Positions 37,279-46,335 of a stretch of 64,000 nucleotides of DNA are shown piece by piece. The translations under genes were made by a program, and so were the position numbers. How positions within the stretch are numbered: position 1 is the first letter of the stretch; every line of letters starts with the position of its first letter. The DNA is taken from the NCBI GenBank assembly GCA_902554885.1, contig CACDPV010000001.1, positions 102,160 through 166,159 of the forward strand. The letters are read 5' to 3'. The notes beneath the pieces are model-generated. The model ran no database searches. It was not told the origin of the DNA and saw only the letters and a program-made list of their open reading frames with translations. This DNA is from Paracoccaceae bacterium (GTDB lineage Bacteria; Pseudomonadota; Alphaproteobacteria; Rhodobacterales; Rhodobacteraceae).

Positions 37279-38451
37279 TCATTGAAGATCTGAAAATGCT
37301 TCTTCTAATCGTTTAGTTGCTTCAACAATCATCGTTCTCGGAGTGGCTAAATTGAAGCGTAGAAAATTTTCACCGCCGGCTCCAAAAGTGCTTCCATGAT
37401 TTACTGCAATATTAGCTTTTTCTTGAACCCTGTGGATAAATTCCTTTTCCTCCATTCCAGTACCAGAAAAATCAACCCAAGCTAAGTATGTTCCTTCCAG
37501 CGGCATAGACTTCAGGCCGGGGATCGCATCAATTGCTCTATCAAAAAGATTACGATTGCCGTCGATATATTTAATAAGCTCATCAAGCCATTTGGCCCCC
37601 TCTGATGAATATGCTGTTGTTGCCATAAATAAACCAAAGCTATTTGCGCTGATCCCAAGGGCTGTAATTCTTTTTGAAAATTTTTGCTGTAAGCGTGGAT
37701 TGGAGATAATCACATTTCCCGTATGAGCACCTGCTATATTGAAAGTTTTTGTTGTGGCAGTCATCATTACTAAACGATCGCAAACTGCTGGTTCGGCAAT
37801 CGGCATTACAGTGTGGTTTTTGTTTGGATAGACTAGATCGTGATGGATTTCGTCTGATACTAATATTAGATCGTGTTTTATTGCAAATTTAGCGACTTCT
37901 TGTAATTCTTTTCTTGTCCATACACGTCCACCAGGGTTGTGTGGAGAGCTTAAAATAATCATCTTTTCATCACCTGAAAGTTTTCTTTCATATGCATTGA
38001 AGTCAAACTGATAGTGGCTATCGATTAATTTAAGTGGGCACTCTACAACTTTTCTTTCGGAGGCTTCAATTAAGTTAGAAAATTGATAATATACTGGGGT
38101 AAAAAGAATTACACCGTCTCCACGCTTTGTGAATGCATCTATGCACAAAGCTGTTCCATTTACCAAGCCATGCGTTGTAAAAATCCACGATGTATCAATT
38201 TTCCACTCATGTCTATTTTTCATCCACCATTTAATCGAATTCTTATATTCTTCCTGATCTCCATAATATCCGTAGATGCCATGAGAAATAATTGACCGTA
38301 GTTTTTGTTGGATAACGTCAGGAGCGCGAAAATCCATATCAGCAACCCACATAGAAAGACCGTTATCAGGAGATACCCCATAAAGTTCTTCCATAGTATC
38401 CCACTTGCTAGAGTGTGTTCCTCGGCGATCTATTATTTCGTCAAAATCCAT
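37279..38451 (-). CDS. PatB/MalY-type PLP-dependent C-S lyase
   Basis: A 390-residue fold-type I PLP enzyme. The beginning (DRRGTHSSKWD...LSMWVADMDF) is diagnostic of the MalY/PatB cystathionine beta-lyase group. The PLP contacts are SSPHNPGGRVW, SDEIHHDLVY and the Schiff-base lysine in TKTFNIAG (near residue 233). It would split cystathionine or other cysteine conjugates into pyruvate, ammonia and a thiol. In marine bacteria such enzymes can also act on sulfur metabolites, but nothing here decides the substrate. Confidence 0.88.
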   Translation of the reverse strand: MDFDEIIDRRGTHSSKWDTMEELYGVSPDNGLSMWVADMDFRAPDVIQQKLRSIISHGIYGYYGDQEEYKNSIKWWMKNRHEWKIDTSWIFTTHGLVNGTALCIDAFTKRGDGVILFTPVYYQFSNLIEASERKVVECPLKLIDSHYQFDFNAYERKLSGDEKMIILSSPHNPGGRVWTRKELQEVAKFAIKHDLILVSDEIHHDLVYPNKNHTVMPIAEPAVCDRLVMMTATTKTFNIAGAHTGNVIISNPRLQQKFSKRITALGISANSFGLFMATTAYSSEGAKWLDELIKYIDGNRNLFDRAIDAIPGLKSMPLEGTYLAWVDFSGTGMEEKEFIHRVQEKANIAVNHGSTFGAGGENFLRFNLATPRTMIVEATKRLEEAFSDLQ

Positions 38452-38565
38452 GATTTGGCCACATTATTATAAAGTTGCACAACTAAGCTAACGGTAGGTG
38501 TAAGACAAGCGCCATATTGAGGAATAAAACCCTTGTAAGTTGCATGTAATTATTTTTTGACCTAA

Positions 38566-39099
38566 ATGAACCCTATGCTGAGACCTATCTTAATACATCC
38601 AAATCCTAAGTTAAAAAAAGTCTGTGAACCAGTCTTAGAGATTGATGATGCGCTTATTGAATTGTCGGATGATATGTTGGAAACTATGTATCATGCACCA
38701 GGCATTGGTTTAGCTGCACCTCAAATTGGTGTTTTAAATCGAATTATAGTTATGGATTGTGAAAAAGACGATGCTGCTAACCGCAAGCCAATTGTCATGA
38801 TAAATCCTGAGATAGTTTTTAGTTCGGATGAAGAAAGTACCTATGAAGAGGGGTGCTTGTCCATTCCAGAGCAGTTCGCAGAGATTAAGCGCCCAACTTC
38901 TGTTCAAGTCAGATGGTTGGATACGAATGGAACCGAGCAAGAGCAAGAGTTCCAAGGTTTATGGTCTACATGTGTTCAGCATGAGATTGATCATTTAGAT
39001 GGAAAACTTTTTATAGACTACCTTGGCACAATAAAGAGACAGCTAATTACGAGAAAAATGCAAAAATTTAAACGTGAAATGACACGAGAAGAAAAATAG
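38566..39099 (+). CDS. def: peptide deformylase, complete active site
   Basis: A 177-residue metal-dependent deformylase removing the N-formyl group from new proteins. All three motifs are intact: GIGLAAPQ (46-53), EGCLS (95-99, metal-binding Cys) and HEIDH (139-143, two metal His and the catalytic Glu). An internal ATG at 38575 is an equally good start. It is immediately followed by a degenerate paralogue and then fmt, so formylation and deformylation genes form one operon. Confidence 0.95.
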   Translation: MNPMLRPILIHPNPKLKKVCEPVLEIDDALIELSDDMLETMYHAPGIGLAAPQIGVLNRIIVMDCEKDDAANRKPIVMINPEIVFSSDEESTYEEGCLSIPEQFAEIKRPTSVQVRWLDTNGTEQEQEFQGLWSTCVQHEIDHLDGKLFIDYLGTIKRQLITRKMQKFKREMTREEK

Positions 39100-39594
39100 A
39101 TGGCTGCAAGGAAACTGCTGATGTGGCCAGACATAAGACTTAAGCAAAAAGTGCAGCCTGTAGAGAGAATTAACGAAAATATAGAAAAAATCTGGGCAGA
39201 TCTAACCGATACTATGGAAGCTAAGTCCTGTATTGGCCTCGCTTGTAATCAGGTTGGTATAAAATTCAGTCTAGCTGTGGTTGATGCTTCGACGAGCCGA
39301 GGACAAGCTGTACTGATGGCAAACCCAGAAATTTTACAAGTATCTAAAGAAATGAATGAGTATACTGAAGCTAGTCCCAACCTTCCAGGTGTTTCAGCAA
39401 AAATAAAAAGACCAAGGAAGATAACGGTTAGATATTTAGACAAAGAAGGTATGATCGTGAGAAGTGACTTTGAAGGTCTATGGGCTACCTCTGTTCAGCA
39501 TCAAATTGATCATTTAAATGGGATAATGTATTTTGATAGGCTTTCTGCTTTGAAGCGTGATATATTACTTCGAAGGGCTAAAAAAATAAAATGA
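39100..39594 (+). CDS. peptide deformylase-like protein with degenerate active site
   Basis: A 164-residue paralogue that starts on the base after the stop of the intact deformylase. The fold-level sequence is kept, but the motifs have changed: CIGLACNQ (44-51) for GIGLAAPQ, EASPN (90-94) for EGCLS so the metal Cys is gone, and HQIDH (134-138) so the catalytic Glu is Gln. It probably cannot deformylate in the usual way. The frame is clean and overlaps fmt by 4 bases, so it is not decaying. It could bind nascent chains or the ribosome, or modulate the true deformylase (inference). Confidence 0.85.
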   Translation: MAARKLLMWPDIRLKQKVQPVERINENIEKIWADLTDTMEAKSCIGLACNQVGIKFSLAVVDASTSRGQAVLMANPEILQVSKEMNEYTEASPNLPGVSAKIKRPRKITVRYLDKEGMIVRSDFEGLWATSVQHQIDHLNGIMYFDRLSALKRDILLRRAKKIK

Positions 39595-40511
39595 AAATAA
39601 TATTTTTGGGTTCAGCAGATTTCTCTGTTCCAACATTAGCAAAATTAATCGAAGCTGGTCATGAAATTGCTTGTATATACAGTCAGCCGCCGAGACGTTC
39701 TGGAAGAGGTAAAAAAGTTAATCTAACTCCTGTGCATGAAATGGCTTTGAAGTTTGGAATACCAGTTAGAACTCCTGAAAATTTTAACCTGGAAATAGAT
39801 AAATCATTATTTCTTGACATCGATGCTGATTTGGCGGTTGTAGTAGCCTATGGCTTGATTTTGCCATCAGAGATTATTGAAGCTCCAAAAAACGGTAGTT
39901 TGAATATTCATGCGTCTATTTTACCCAAATGGCGAGGGGCAGCCCCCATTCATCGATCCATAATGTCTGGTGACAGTGAAACTGGGGTTTGTATCATGAA
40001 AATGGATGCAGGCTTGGATACGGGGCCGGTTGTTTCAACGGAAATCATGCCAATTGAGCCTAATGACACAACTAGTTCCTTGAGCAATCGTTTAGCTGAT
40101 TTAGGGGCAAATTTACTGATTGAATCAATAAGAAGACTTGATCGATTAGTTCCCGAACCTCAGTCAACCGCGGAAATTTCGTATGCCAAAAAAATAGATA
40201 AAAAAGAGGCGAAGATTGATTGGTCATTGTATTTTCAGAAAATAGAGTTGCAAATCAGAGGCCTTTCGCAGTTCCCAGGTGCCTGGGCGTATTACAATGG
40301 TGAGCGAATTAAATTTTTGAATGTAAGAACGAATAGTTCAACAGGAAATGATAAAGTGGCACCGGGTACTGTTATTGGAAAACCTTTAATAATCGCTTGT
40401 AACGGCGGGGCGCTTGAAATTGTGTCACTCCAAAGACCGGGAAAATCCGTTCAGACTGCAGAGGACTTTTTACGCGGCTTTCCAATTCAAATAGGTAGTA
40501 CTTTTGAATAG
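39591..40511 (+). CDS. fmt: methionyl-tRNA formyltransferase
   Basis: A 306-residue enzyme that formylates initiator Met-tRNA with 10-formyl-tetrahydrofolate. The N-terminal domain has GSADFSVPTL and the catalytic stretch LNIHASILPKWRGAAPIHR (Asn and His near 103-105) followed by MDAGLDTGP. The C-terminal OB-type domain (IRGLSQFPGAWAYYNGERIKF) binds tRNA. Its start overlaps the deformylase-like gene by 4 bases. It converges on hemC with 7 bases between. Confidence 0.96.
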   Translation: MKIIFLGSADFSVPTLAKLIEAGHEIACIYSQPPRRSGRGKKVNLTPVHEMALKFGIPVRTPENFNLEIDKSLFLDIDADLAVVVAYGLILPSEIIEAPKNGSLNIHASILPKWRGAAPIHRSIMSGDSETGVCIMKMDAGLDTGPVVSTEIMPIEPNDTTSSLSNRLADLGANLLIESIRRLDRLVPEPQSTAEISYAKKIDKKEAKIDWSLYFQKIELQIRGLSQFPGAWAYYNGERIKFLNVRTNSSTGNDKVAPGTVIGKPLIIACNGGALEIVSLQRPGKSVQTAEDFLRGFPIQIGSTFE

Positions 40512-40518
40512 TGTTTGA

Positions 40519-41457
40519 TTATAAGAAGAAGTCACTACCTGCTTTACTCAAAAGCTTCTGTGCCATTTCAACACCGATAAGTGTTGCATCTTCTTTAGAA
40601 GCCAATTGCTCGTCACTAAAAACCTCAGAACCATCCGGTTTTAGAATTTCGCCCCTGAATCTCAGGTTGCCGTTGCTTAATTCTGCTAAACCAGCAATTG
40701 GTGTTTCACATGATCCATCCAAAGCCTCCAAGAATGCCCTCTCAGCAGATAAAAGCAATCCTGTTTTAGAATTGTGAATAGCTTCTAACATGGTTGCAAT
40801 CCTAATATCATTTTCACGGCGCTCAATGCCAATAGCACCCTGTGCAACAGCTGGTAGCATCTCTTCAGTTGAAATAGCCGTGGTTATTATATCTTCCATC
40901 TTAAGTCGATTTAAACCAGCGACAGCTAAGAAGGTACACTCTGCAACGCCATCGTCCAACTTTTTCAACCTTGTCTGTACGTTTCCACGAAATTCTACAA
41001 TTTTTAGATCAGGGCGCTTTGACATAAGCTGAGCTTTTCTTCTTAGCGACGAAGTGCCCACTGTTGCACCTTGAGGAATATCAGCCAAACTCTTGTGAAC
41101 TCGTGAAATAAATGCATCGCGAACATCTTCTCTTGGTAAGAATGTATCCAAAACTAAGCCTTTTGGCTGATATACCGGCATATCTTTCATTGAATGAACA
41201 GCAATATCTATGCTTTCTTCCAGTAATGCTTCTTCTATTTCTTTTGTAAAAAGCCCTTTGCCACCAATTTCTTTTAGAGGGCGATTAACGACTTTATCAC
41301 CAGTTGTTTTAATCACAACGATTTCAAATGAATCCAGCGGCAAGTCAAATGCTCCGCTAAGTCTTTCTCGTGTTTCGTATGCTTGCGCCAATGCTAGAGG
41401 CGAGCCTCTGGTTCCGATGCGCAACGGTGATTTCGGATTTGGTAAAGTTAGCTTCAT
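40519..41457 (-). CDS. hemC: porphobilinogen deaminase (hydroxymethylbilane synthase)
   Basis: A 312-residue enzyme joining four porphobilinogens into hydroxymethylbilane. Seen are RGSPLALAQA (18-27), VHSMKDMP (88-94, with catalytic Asp), the GTSSLRRKAQL segment and DGSCETPIAG, where Cys250 carries the dipyrromethane cofactor. It is divergent from hemE, with 96 bases between, so both haem genes may share a control region. Confidence 0.96.
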   Translation of the reverse strand: MKLTLPNPKSPLRIGTRGSPLALAQAYETRERLSGAFDLPLDSFEIVVIKTTGDKVVNRPLKEIGGKGLFTKEIEEALLEESIDIAVHSMKDMPVYQPKGLVLDTFLPREDVRDAFISRVHKSLADIPQGATVGTSSLRRKAQLMSKRPDLKIVEFRGNVQTRLKKLDDGVAECTFLAVAGLNRLKMEDIITTAISTEEMLPAVAQGAIGIERRENDIRIATMLEAIHNSKTGLLLSAERAFLEALDGSCETPIAGLAELSNGNLRFRGEILKPDGSEVFSDEQLASKEDATLIGVEMAQKLLSKAGSDFFL

Positions 41458-41553
41458 AAGTACGGTTTAAGCGGTGTTTTGTATCAAAGCAAGATACCAA
41501 GCTTGACATTTATTTAAAGAAGGTGAACCAAGTACAATGAGAAAGGCAAAATA

Positions 41554-42597
41554 ATGACCATCGATAAAAAAATTCTAAAGGCTCTTGCTGGCGAGGTACT
41601 TGATACACCACCAATTTGGATGATGCGTCAAGCTGGTCGTTATTTGCCAGAGTACAGAGAGACTAGAGCCCAAGCAGGTGACTTTCTGTCATTGTGCTAC
41701 AACAGTGAACTGGCAGCAGAAGTGACCTTGCAACCCATAAGACGATATGGATTTGACGCCGCAATTTTATTTGCCGATATATTGCTCCTACCCCAAGCAC
41801 TGGGGGCAGATTTGTGGTTTGTAACTGGTGAGGGTCCTAGGCTGTCCACGATTAATTCGACAGAAGAACTGAAATCACTAAAACCAATAAGTGAAATTCA
41901 TGACGTTTTACACCCAATTTATGAGACTGTGCGAATACTATCAAAAGAATTGCCGAAAGAGACAACACTTATTGGTTTTGCGGGAGCCCCATGGACAGTA
42001 GCCACATACATGATTGCGGGACGGGGTACGCCTGATCAAAAGCCAGCGCACGATTTTAAGGACAATAATGTATTGGCTTTTGAAACCCTAATCGAGCTTT
42101 TGACCAAAGCGACCATCGAATATCTGTCGGCACAAATCGATGCTGGTGCGGAAGTAGTTAAAATATTTGATAGCTGGGCAGGCTCTTTAAAAGGAGATGA
42201 TTTCATTAAATACGCTCTTGAGCCAACAAAAACGATAGTAGCGGAGCTAAAAGCCAAATACCCTATGGTGCCAATAATAGCTTTTCCCAGACAGGCGGGA
42301 GATGCTTATAAAGGTTTTTTAAAATCTACAGGTGCTGACTGTCTAGCGATTGATGATAGTGTAGGTTCGGCGTGGGCTGCTAAATATTTACAGATGGATG
42401 GCTGCATTCAGGGAAACTTGAAGTCATCCCACATGGTTTCAGGCGGACAAGACATGGTTGATAAAATCAACACTATCGTTTCAGATTTGTCTCAAGGCCC
42501 CCATATATTTAACTTGGGTCATGGCATTACCCCTGATGCTAATCCAGAAAACGTAGCATTAATGATTGAAACAATAAGAAACTTTAAGCGTTCTTAA
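41554..42597 (+). CDS. hemE: uroporphyrinogen decarboxylase
   Basis: A 347-residue enzyme removing the four acetate carboxyls of uroporphyrinogen III. Signatures are [18 protein letters not shown] (about 19-36), the [12 protein letters not shown] segment with a catalytic Asp, and [14 protein letters not shown]. Length is normal. It is followed after 31 bases by an ABC exporter pair on the same strand. hemC lies divergently upstream. Confidence 0.96.
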   Translation: MTIDKKILKALAGEVLDTPPIWMMRQAGRYLPEYRETRAQAGDFLSLCYNSELAAEVTLQPIRRYGFDAAILFADILLLPQALGADLWFVTGEGPRLSTINSTEELKSLKPISEIHDVLHPIYETVRILSKELPKETTLIGFAGAPWTVATYMIAGRGTPDQKPAHDFKDNNVLAFETLIELLTKATIEYLSAQIDAGAEVVKIFDSWAGSLKGDDFIKYALEPTKTIVAELKAKYPMVPIIAFPRQAGDAYKGFLKSTGADCLAIDDSVGSAWAAKYLQMDGCIQGNLKSSHMVSGGQDMVDKINTIVSDLSQGPHIFNLGHGITPDANPENVALMIETIRNFKRS

Positions 42598-42628
42598 GTT
42601 TTGAAACTCTAAAAAAGAATATTTTAAT

Positions 42629-43543
42629 ATGACAGATATGTTGTCCATAACTGGACTTTCAAAAAGATATGATGATGGTCAAGTTGCGCTTGAAAATGTC
42701 TCTCTTGATGTAAAGGAGGGTGAAATTCTTGCACTGCTTGGGCCGAACGGAGCAGGAAAAACAACTCTTATTTCTGCAGTTTGCGGTTTAGTCGTGCCAA
42801 CAGAGGGTCAAATAAACGTCGGAGGGTTTGACACGGAATCAAACTATCGATTAGCACGTTCTCTTATTGGTTTAGTTCCGCAAGAGATATCATTAGAACC
42901 GTTTGAAAAAGTGATCAATACAGTACGTTTTTCAAGAGGTTTGTTTGGAAAGAACCCTAACGATGATTACGTGGAAATAGTTCTTCGTCAGCTGTCCTTG
43001 TGGGATAAAAAAGATTCTAAAATTATGCAGTTATCAGGCGGTATGAAAAGACGTGTCCTTATTGCTAAGGCTTTGGCACATGAGCCTAGAGTCCTGTTCC
43101 TAGACGAACCCTCTGCAGGCGTAGATGTAGAATTAAGAAGGGAAATGTGGAAACTTGTTTCTCAGTTAAAGTCTCAAGGTGTTACAATAATATTGACTAC
43201 TCATTACATCGAAGAGGCGGAGGCTATCGCTGATCGAGTTGGAGTAATATCGAAGGGTAAATTAATTTTGCTGGAAGAGAAAAAAGCTTTAATCAAGCGT
43301 ATGGGCCAAAAGAAATTAGAGATATCGCTCCAATCGCCAATTGCCGCTATCCCGGCACAACTTCAACATTTTCAATTATCCCTGTCAGACGATGGTATGA
43401 GTATCAACTATCTGTATGATACAAAAGGTTCCACAAATGAAATTACCAAATTGTTAAATGAAATTTCGAGTGCAGATTTGAAAATAAGTGATTTGAAAAC
43501 TTCACAGTCCTCTCTCGAAGAGATATTTGTTTCGCTAATTTAG
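42629..43543 (+). CDS. ABC-2 type exporter ATP-binding protein
   Basis: A 304-residue ABC ATPase. Walker A is GPNGAGKTT (near 38-46), the signature is LSGGMKRR, Walker B LFLDEPSAGVD, then the switch His in LTTHYIEEAEAIADR. The layout, including the C-terminal regulatory tail, matches the drug/polysaccharide ABC-2 exporter group (CcmA/YadG-like). The permease follows after 11 bases. Substrate is unknown. Confidence 0.9.
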   Translation: MTDMLSITGLSKRYDDGQVALENVSLDVKEGEILALLGPNGAGKTTLISAVCGLVVPTEGQINVGGFDTESNYRLARSLIGLVPQEISLEPFEKVINTVRFSRGLFGKNPNDDYVEIVLRQLSLWDKKDSKIMQLSGGMKRRVLIAKALAHEPRVLFLDEPSAGVDVELRREMWKLVSQLKSQGVTIILTTHYIEEAEAIADRVGVISKGKLILLEEKKALIKRMGQKKLEISLQSPIAAIPAQLQHFQLSLSDDGMSINYLYDTKGSTNEITKLLNEISSADLKISDLKTSQSSLEEIFVSLI

Positions 43544-43554
43544 GAGCCTTCCGA

Positions 43555-44316
43555 ATGAATTTTCGATCTATCCAAGCAATATATGTTTTCGAAATGACGA
43601 GATTTTTTAGAACATTATTGCAGAGTTTTGTTTCTCCCGTAATTTCAACATGTTTGTATTTTGTAGTTTTTGGAGCTGCTATTGGTGGTCGTATAGATGC
43701 TGTTGAGGGTGTTAACTATATTGCATTCATAGTGCCTGGATTGATTATGCTCAGTGTAATGACGCAAGCGGTTTCCAATGCATCTTTTGGTATTTATTTT
43801 CCAAAGTTTATTGGGACTATTTATGAAGTCCTATCCGCTCCAATAAGCTTTGCGGAAATTGTTGTAGGATATGTAGGTGCTGCTGCGTCTAAGGCGCTAT
43901 TCATTGGTTTGGTAATTTTGGCTACTTCATTATTTTTTGTTGATATAGAAATTATTCATCCCATTGTTATGATTTTATTTTTGGTAGTTACCTGCATTTC
44001 ATTTTCCCTGCTTGGTTTTATTTTAGGAGTTTGGGCAAATAATTTTGAACAATTGCAATTAGTACCGTTATTGATAATCACTCCGCTGGTTTTCTTAGGT
44101 GGGTCTTTCTACTCCATATCTATGCTTCCAAAATTTTGGCAAATTGTAAGTCTATTTAATCCGGTAGTCTATTTGATTTCTGGATTTAGGTGGGCTTTTT
44201 ACGATCATTCTGATGTATCAATAGTCACAAGTCTGTTAGCAATAATATTGTTCACTGGCTTTTGTACATTTATTATTTTCATAATTTTTAAAACTGGCTG
44301 GCGACTAAGGCCATAA
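43555..44316 (+). CDS. ABC-2 type transporter permease (YadH-like)
   Basis: A 253-residue membrane protein with about six hydrophobic spans. It shows the ABC-2 permease pattern: ISTCLYFVVFGAAIG near 35, YIAFIVPGLIMLSVM, and the late PLVFLGGSFYSISMLPKFWQIVSLFNPVVYLISGFRWAF block (about 181-220), the clearest family marker. It pairs with the preceding ATPase as a dimeric exporter of unknown cargo. Confidence 0.88.
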   Translation: MNFRSIQAIYVFEMTRFFRTLLQSFVSPVISTCLYFVVFGAAIGGRIDAVEGVNYIAFIVPGLIMLSVMTQAVSNASFGIYFPKFIGTIYEVLSAPISFAEIVVGYVGAAASKALFIGLVILATSLFFVDIEIIHPIVMILFLVVTCISFSLLGFILGVWANNFEQLQLVPLLIITPLVFLGGSFYSISMLPKFWQIVSLFNPVVYLISGFRWAFYDHSDVSIVTSLLAIILFTGFCTFIIFIIFKTGWRLRP

Positions 44317-44401
44317 CATTGTAAAAACTTGTGTTGGATAAATGTCGCTTATATTAGATTAAGGTCAATCCTATGTTGAAGTAACCGAGTACCCTGCCTA
44401 A

Positions 44402-45214
44402 ATGATAGCCATGATAAGGATACCCCTTTTAAATAAATTGAATAAGCGAAAGACTGTATCAGTTGTTCGTCTTAATGGTCTTATTGCATCAGGGGCGCGT
44501 GGTGGTATTTCTGATAGTGCGCTTGCCCCAATATTTGAGAAAGCCTTTCGGAAAGGAAATCCCAGCGCTGTCGCCTTTATTATAAATTCACCCGGTGGAT
44601 CTCCAGTCCAGTCTTCTCTTGTTGGTGATAGAATTAAACGCTTATCTGAAGAAACCGAAGTCCCTACTATCGCATTTGTTGAGGATGTAGCAGCATCTGG
44701 TGGTTACTGGATAGCATCAGCAGCGAACGAAATTTACGCAGACCACGCCTCAATTATAGGCTCAATTGGTGTGATTTCCTCGGGATTTGGGTTACAGGAG
44801 TTGCTTGCGCGATATGGAGTTGAGAGAAGAGTTTATACAGCGGGTAAATCTAAGTCTATGCTTGATCCTTTCAAAAAAGAAAAAGCGGAAGATGTTAAAA
44901 GGTTAAAGGGTATTCTATCGCAACTACATGAGGTCTTTATAAATCACGTAAATGGAGCTCGAGCTGGAAAATTATCTACCGAACACGATTTGTTTACAGG
45001 AGAGATTTGGTTAGCGGCACAAGCAAAAGAACTTGGTTTGATTGACGGTATAGGGCATGTTGTTCCAGTTTTAAAAGAGCGGTTTGGTGAGAAAACTCGC
45101 TTTAAGGAATACAGTCAAAAAAAATCTTTATCACAGAGATTTGGAGTTAGTATTGCAAAGGATGCCATCAGCCTAGTTGAGGAAAAGGCAGAATTTGCAA
45201 AATATGGGCTTTAA
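44402..45214 (+). CDS. S49 family serine peptidase (SppA/SohB-like)
   Basis: A 270-residue membrane-associated peptidase of the signal-peptide-peptidase class. The oxyanion segment NSPGGSPVQS (62-71), the catalytic serine in DVAASGGYWIAS (Ser99) and the SSIGV-like SIGVI segment are present. The lysine of the Ser-Lys dyad is probably Lys151 in AGKSKSMLDPF. There is no clear membrane span, unlike classical SppA, so it is the short, cytosol-facing type. A small zinc-ribbon gene follows 3 bases after its stop. Confidence 0.88.
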   Translation: MIAMIRIPLLNKLNKRKTVSVVRLNGLIASGARGGISDSALAPIFEKAFRKGNPSAVAFIINSPGGSPVQSSLVGDRIKRLSEETEVPTIAFVEDVAASGGYWIASAANEIYADHASIIGSIGVISSGFGLQELLARYGVERRVYTAGKSKSMLDPFKKEKAEDVKRLKGILSQLHEVFINHVNGARAGKLSTEHDLFTGEIWLAAQAKELGLIDGIGHVVPVLKERFGEKTRFKEYSQKKSLSQRFGVSIAKDAISLVEEKAEFAKYGL

Positions 45215-45217
45215 AAT

Positions 45218-45382
45218 ATGATATTAAAAATTGTAGTTCTTTTTTTAATTTTTATGGGTGTAATGGCCATGTTTGGCAAATTGCGAATACCAAAAGTAAA
45301 GCTTTTAAATTCTAAAAGATGTAATAAGTGTGGAAAATTTAAAATTGGCAAAGATTGCCAATGCTCAAAAAAATCTGGATAG
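45218..45382 (+). CDS. 54-residue membrane-anchored zinc-ribbon-like protein
   Basis: A tiny gene starting 3 bases after the S49 peptidase stop. Residues 1-20 form a hydrophobic helix (LKIVVLFLIFMGVMAMF), followed by a basic linker and a four-cysteine cluster, C35-x2-C38 and C47-x-C49, which could hold one zinc. I recall similarly sized proteins with a hydrophobic N-terminus and CxxCG motif in Rhodobacterales, but cannot check here. The clean frame, tight spacing to its neighbours and ordered cysteines argue it is real. Function unknown. Confidence 0.65.
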   Translation: MILKIVVLFLIFMGVMAMFGKLRIPKVKLLNSKRCNKCGKFKIGKDCQCSKKSG

Positions 45383-45384
45383 CT

Positions 45385-46320
45385 ATGGTCTGGCTTCAAG
45401 CACTACTCGGACTGATCGTTCTCTTAGTCGCTGGAGATATCCTTGTCCGGGGTGCGGTAAATTTTAGTTTAAAGATCAAAATTCCAGCTTTTATTGTTTC
45501 GTTGACCGTCGTTGCATTAGGTACATCAGCTCCCGAATTATTGGTTGCAATTAGAGCTACCCTTGATGACGCTCCGGGAATCGCGCTTGGGAATGTAGTT
45601 GGTTCAAATATCGCAAATGTTTTTCTTGTCTTAGGCATTCCTGCTCTAATTGCTGGAATAAATACTAGTAACTGTAATACGGGTAAAAATTACTTGTTTA
45701 TGATGGCTGCAACAGTTATTTTTCTATCTTTTGCATTTTTAGGTAATCTTTCACCATCTCACGGAATTGTGCTCCTAGTTTTTTTGGCTGTCTTCCTATT
45801 TGTCAATGCTAAAGACACCCTAAAAATGCAGAAAGAAATACCCTCCTCTGAAATGGAAAATGCGGATCCAAACTTAGCTTTTTGGAAAATAATTCTTTTT
45901 CTTTCTTTGGGACTAATAGGCCTGCCAGTTGGTGCTGATATATTAATTGAAAATGCTTCATTGATAGCTAAGTCCCATGGGCTCTCTGATGAGATAATTG
46001 GTTTAACACTTATTGCTTTGGGTACTTCTCTACCGGAATTGGCAACAACACTGATAGCGGCACTTCGACGGCAAGCTGAAGTTGCACTTGGTAATGTTAT
46101 TGGCTCAAACATATTCAATATACTTGCTATTGTTGGCATAACGACGATGTTTGGAAATCTTCCGATTGCAGCTTCATTTTATAATTTTGATTTTTGGATA
46201 ATGTTTGGAGCAGGCATCGTGTTGTTTCCATTTGTATATATGCGAGTGAACATTACGCGGCTGTGGGGAGCCTTCTTGACCCTCTCATATGCGAGCTATC
46301 TTTATTTAACAATTCAATGA
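45385..46320 (+). CDS. calcium/sodium antiporter (CaCA family, YrbG-like)
   Basis: A 311-residue antiporter with about ten membrane spans and the two inverted alpha repeats of the CaCA family: GTSAPELLVAIRATL...GNVVGSNIANVFLVLG in the first half and GTSLPELATTLIAAL...GNVIGSNIFNILAIVG in the second. These form the cation sites. I chose the ATG at 45385, 3 bases after the stop of the small zinc-ribbon gene; earlier in-frame starts at 45355 and 45361 are possible. It exchanges Ca2+ for Na+ or H+. Confidence 0.9.
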   Translation: MVWLQALLGLIVLLVAGDILVRGAVNFSLKIKIPAFIVSLTVVALGTSAPELLVAIRATLDDAPGIALGNVVGSNIANVFLVLGIPALIAGINTSNCNTGKNYLFMMAATVIFLSFAFLGNLSPSHGIVLLVFLAVFLFVNAKDTLKMQKEIPSSEMENADPNLAFWKIILFLSLGLIGLPVGADILIENASLIAKSHGLSDEIIGLTLIALGTSLPELATTLIAALRRQAEVALGNVIGSNIFNILAIVGITTMFGNLPIAASFYNFDFWIMFGAGIVLFPFVYMRVNITRLWGAFLTLSYASYLYLTIQ

Positions 46321-46335
46321 AAGTGATATATTTCA

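Noticed and set aside
41458..41553. Replication origin next to hemE, as in some alphaproteobacteria
   Set aside because: The hemC-hemE gap is only 96 bases and contains no DnaA-box cluster or unwinding-type repeat.
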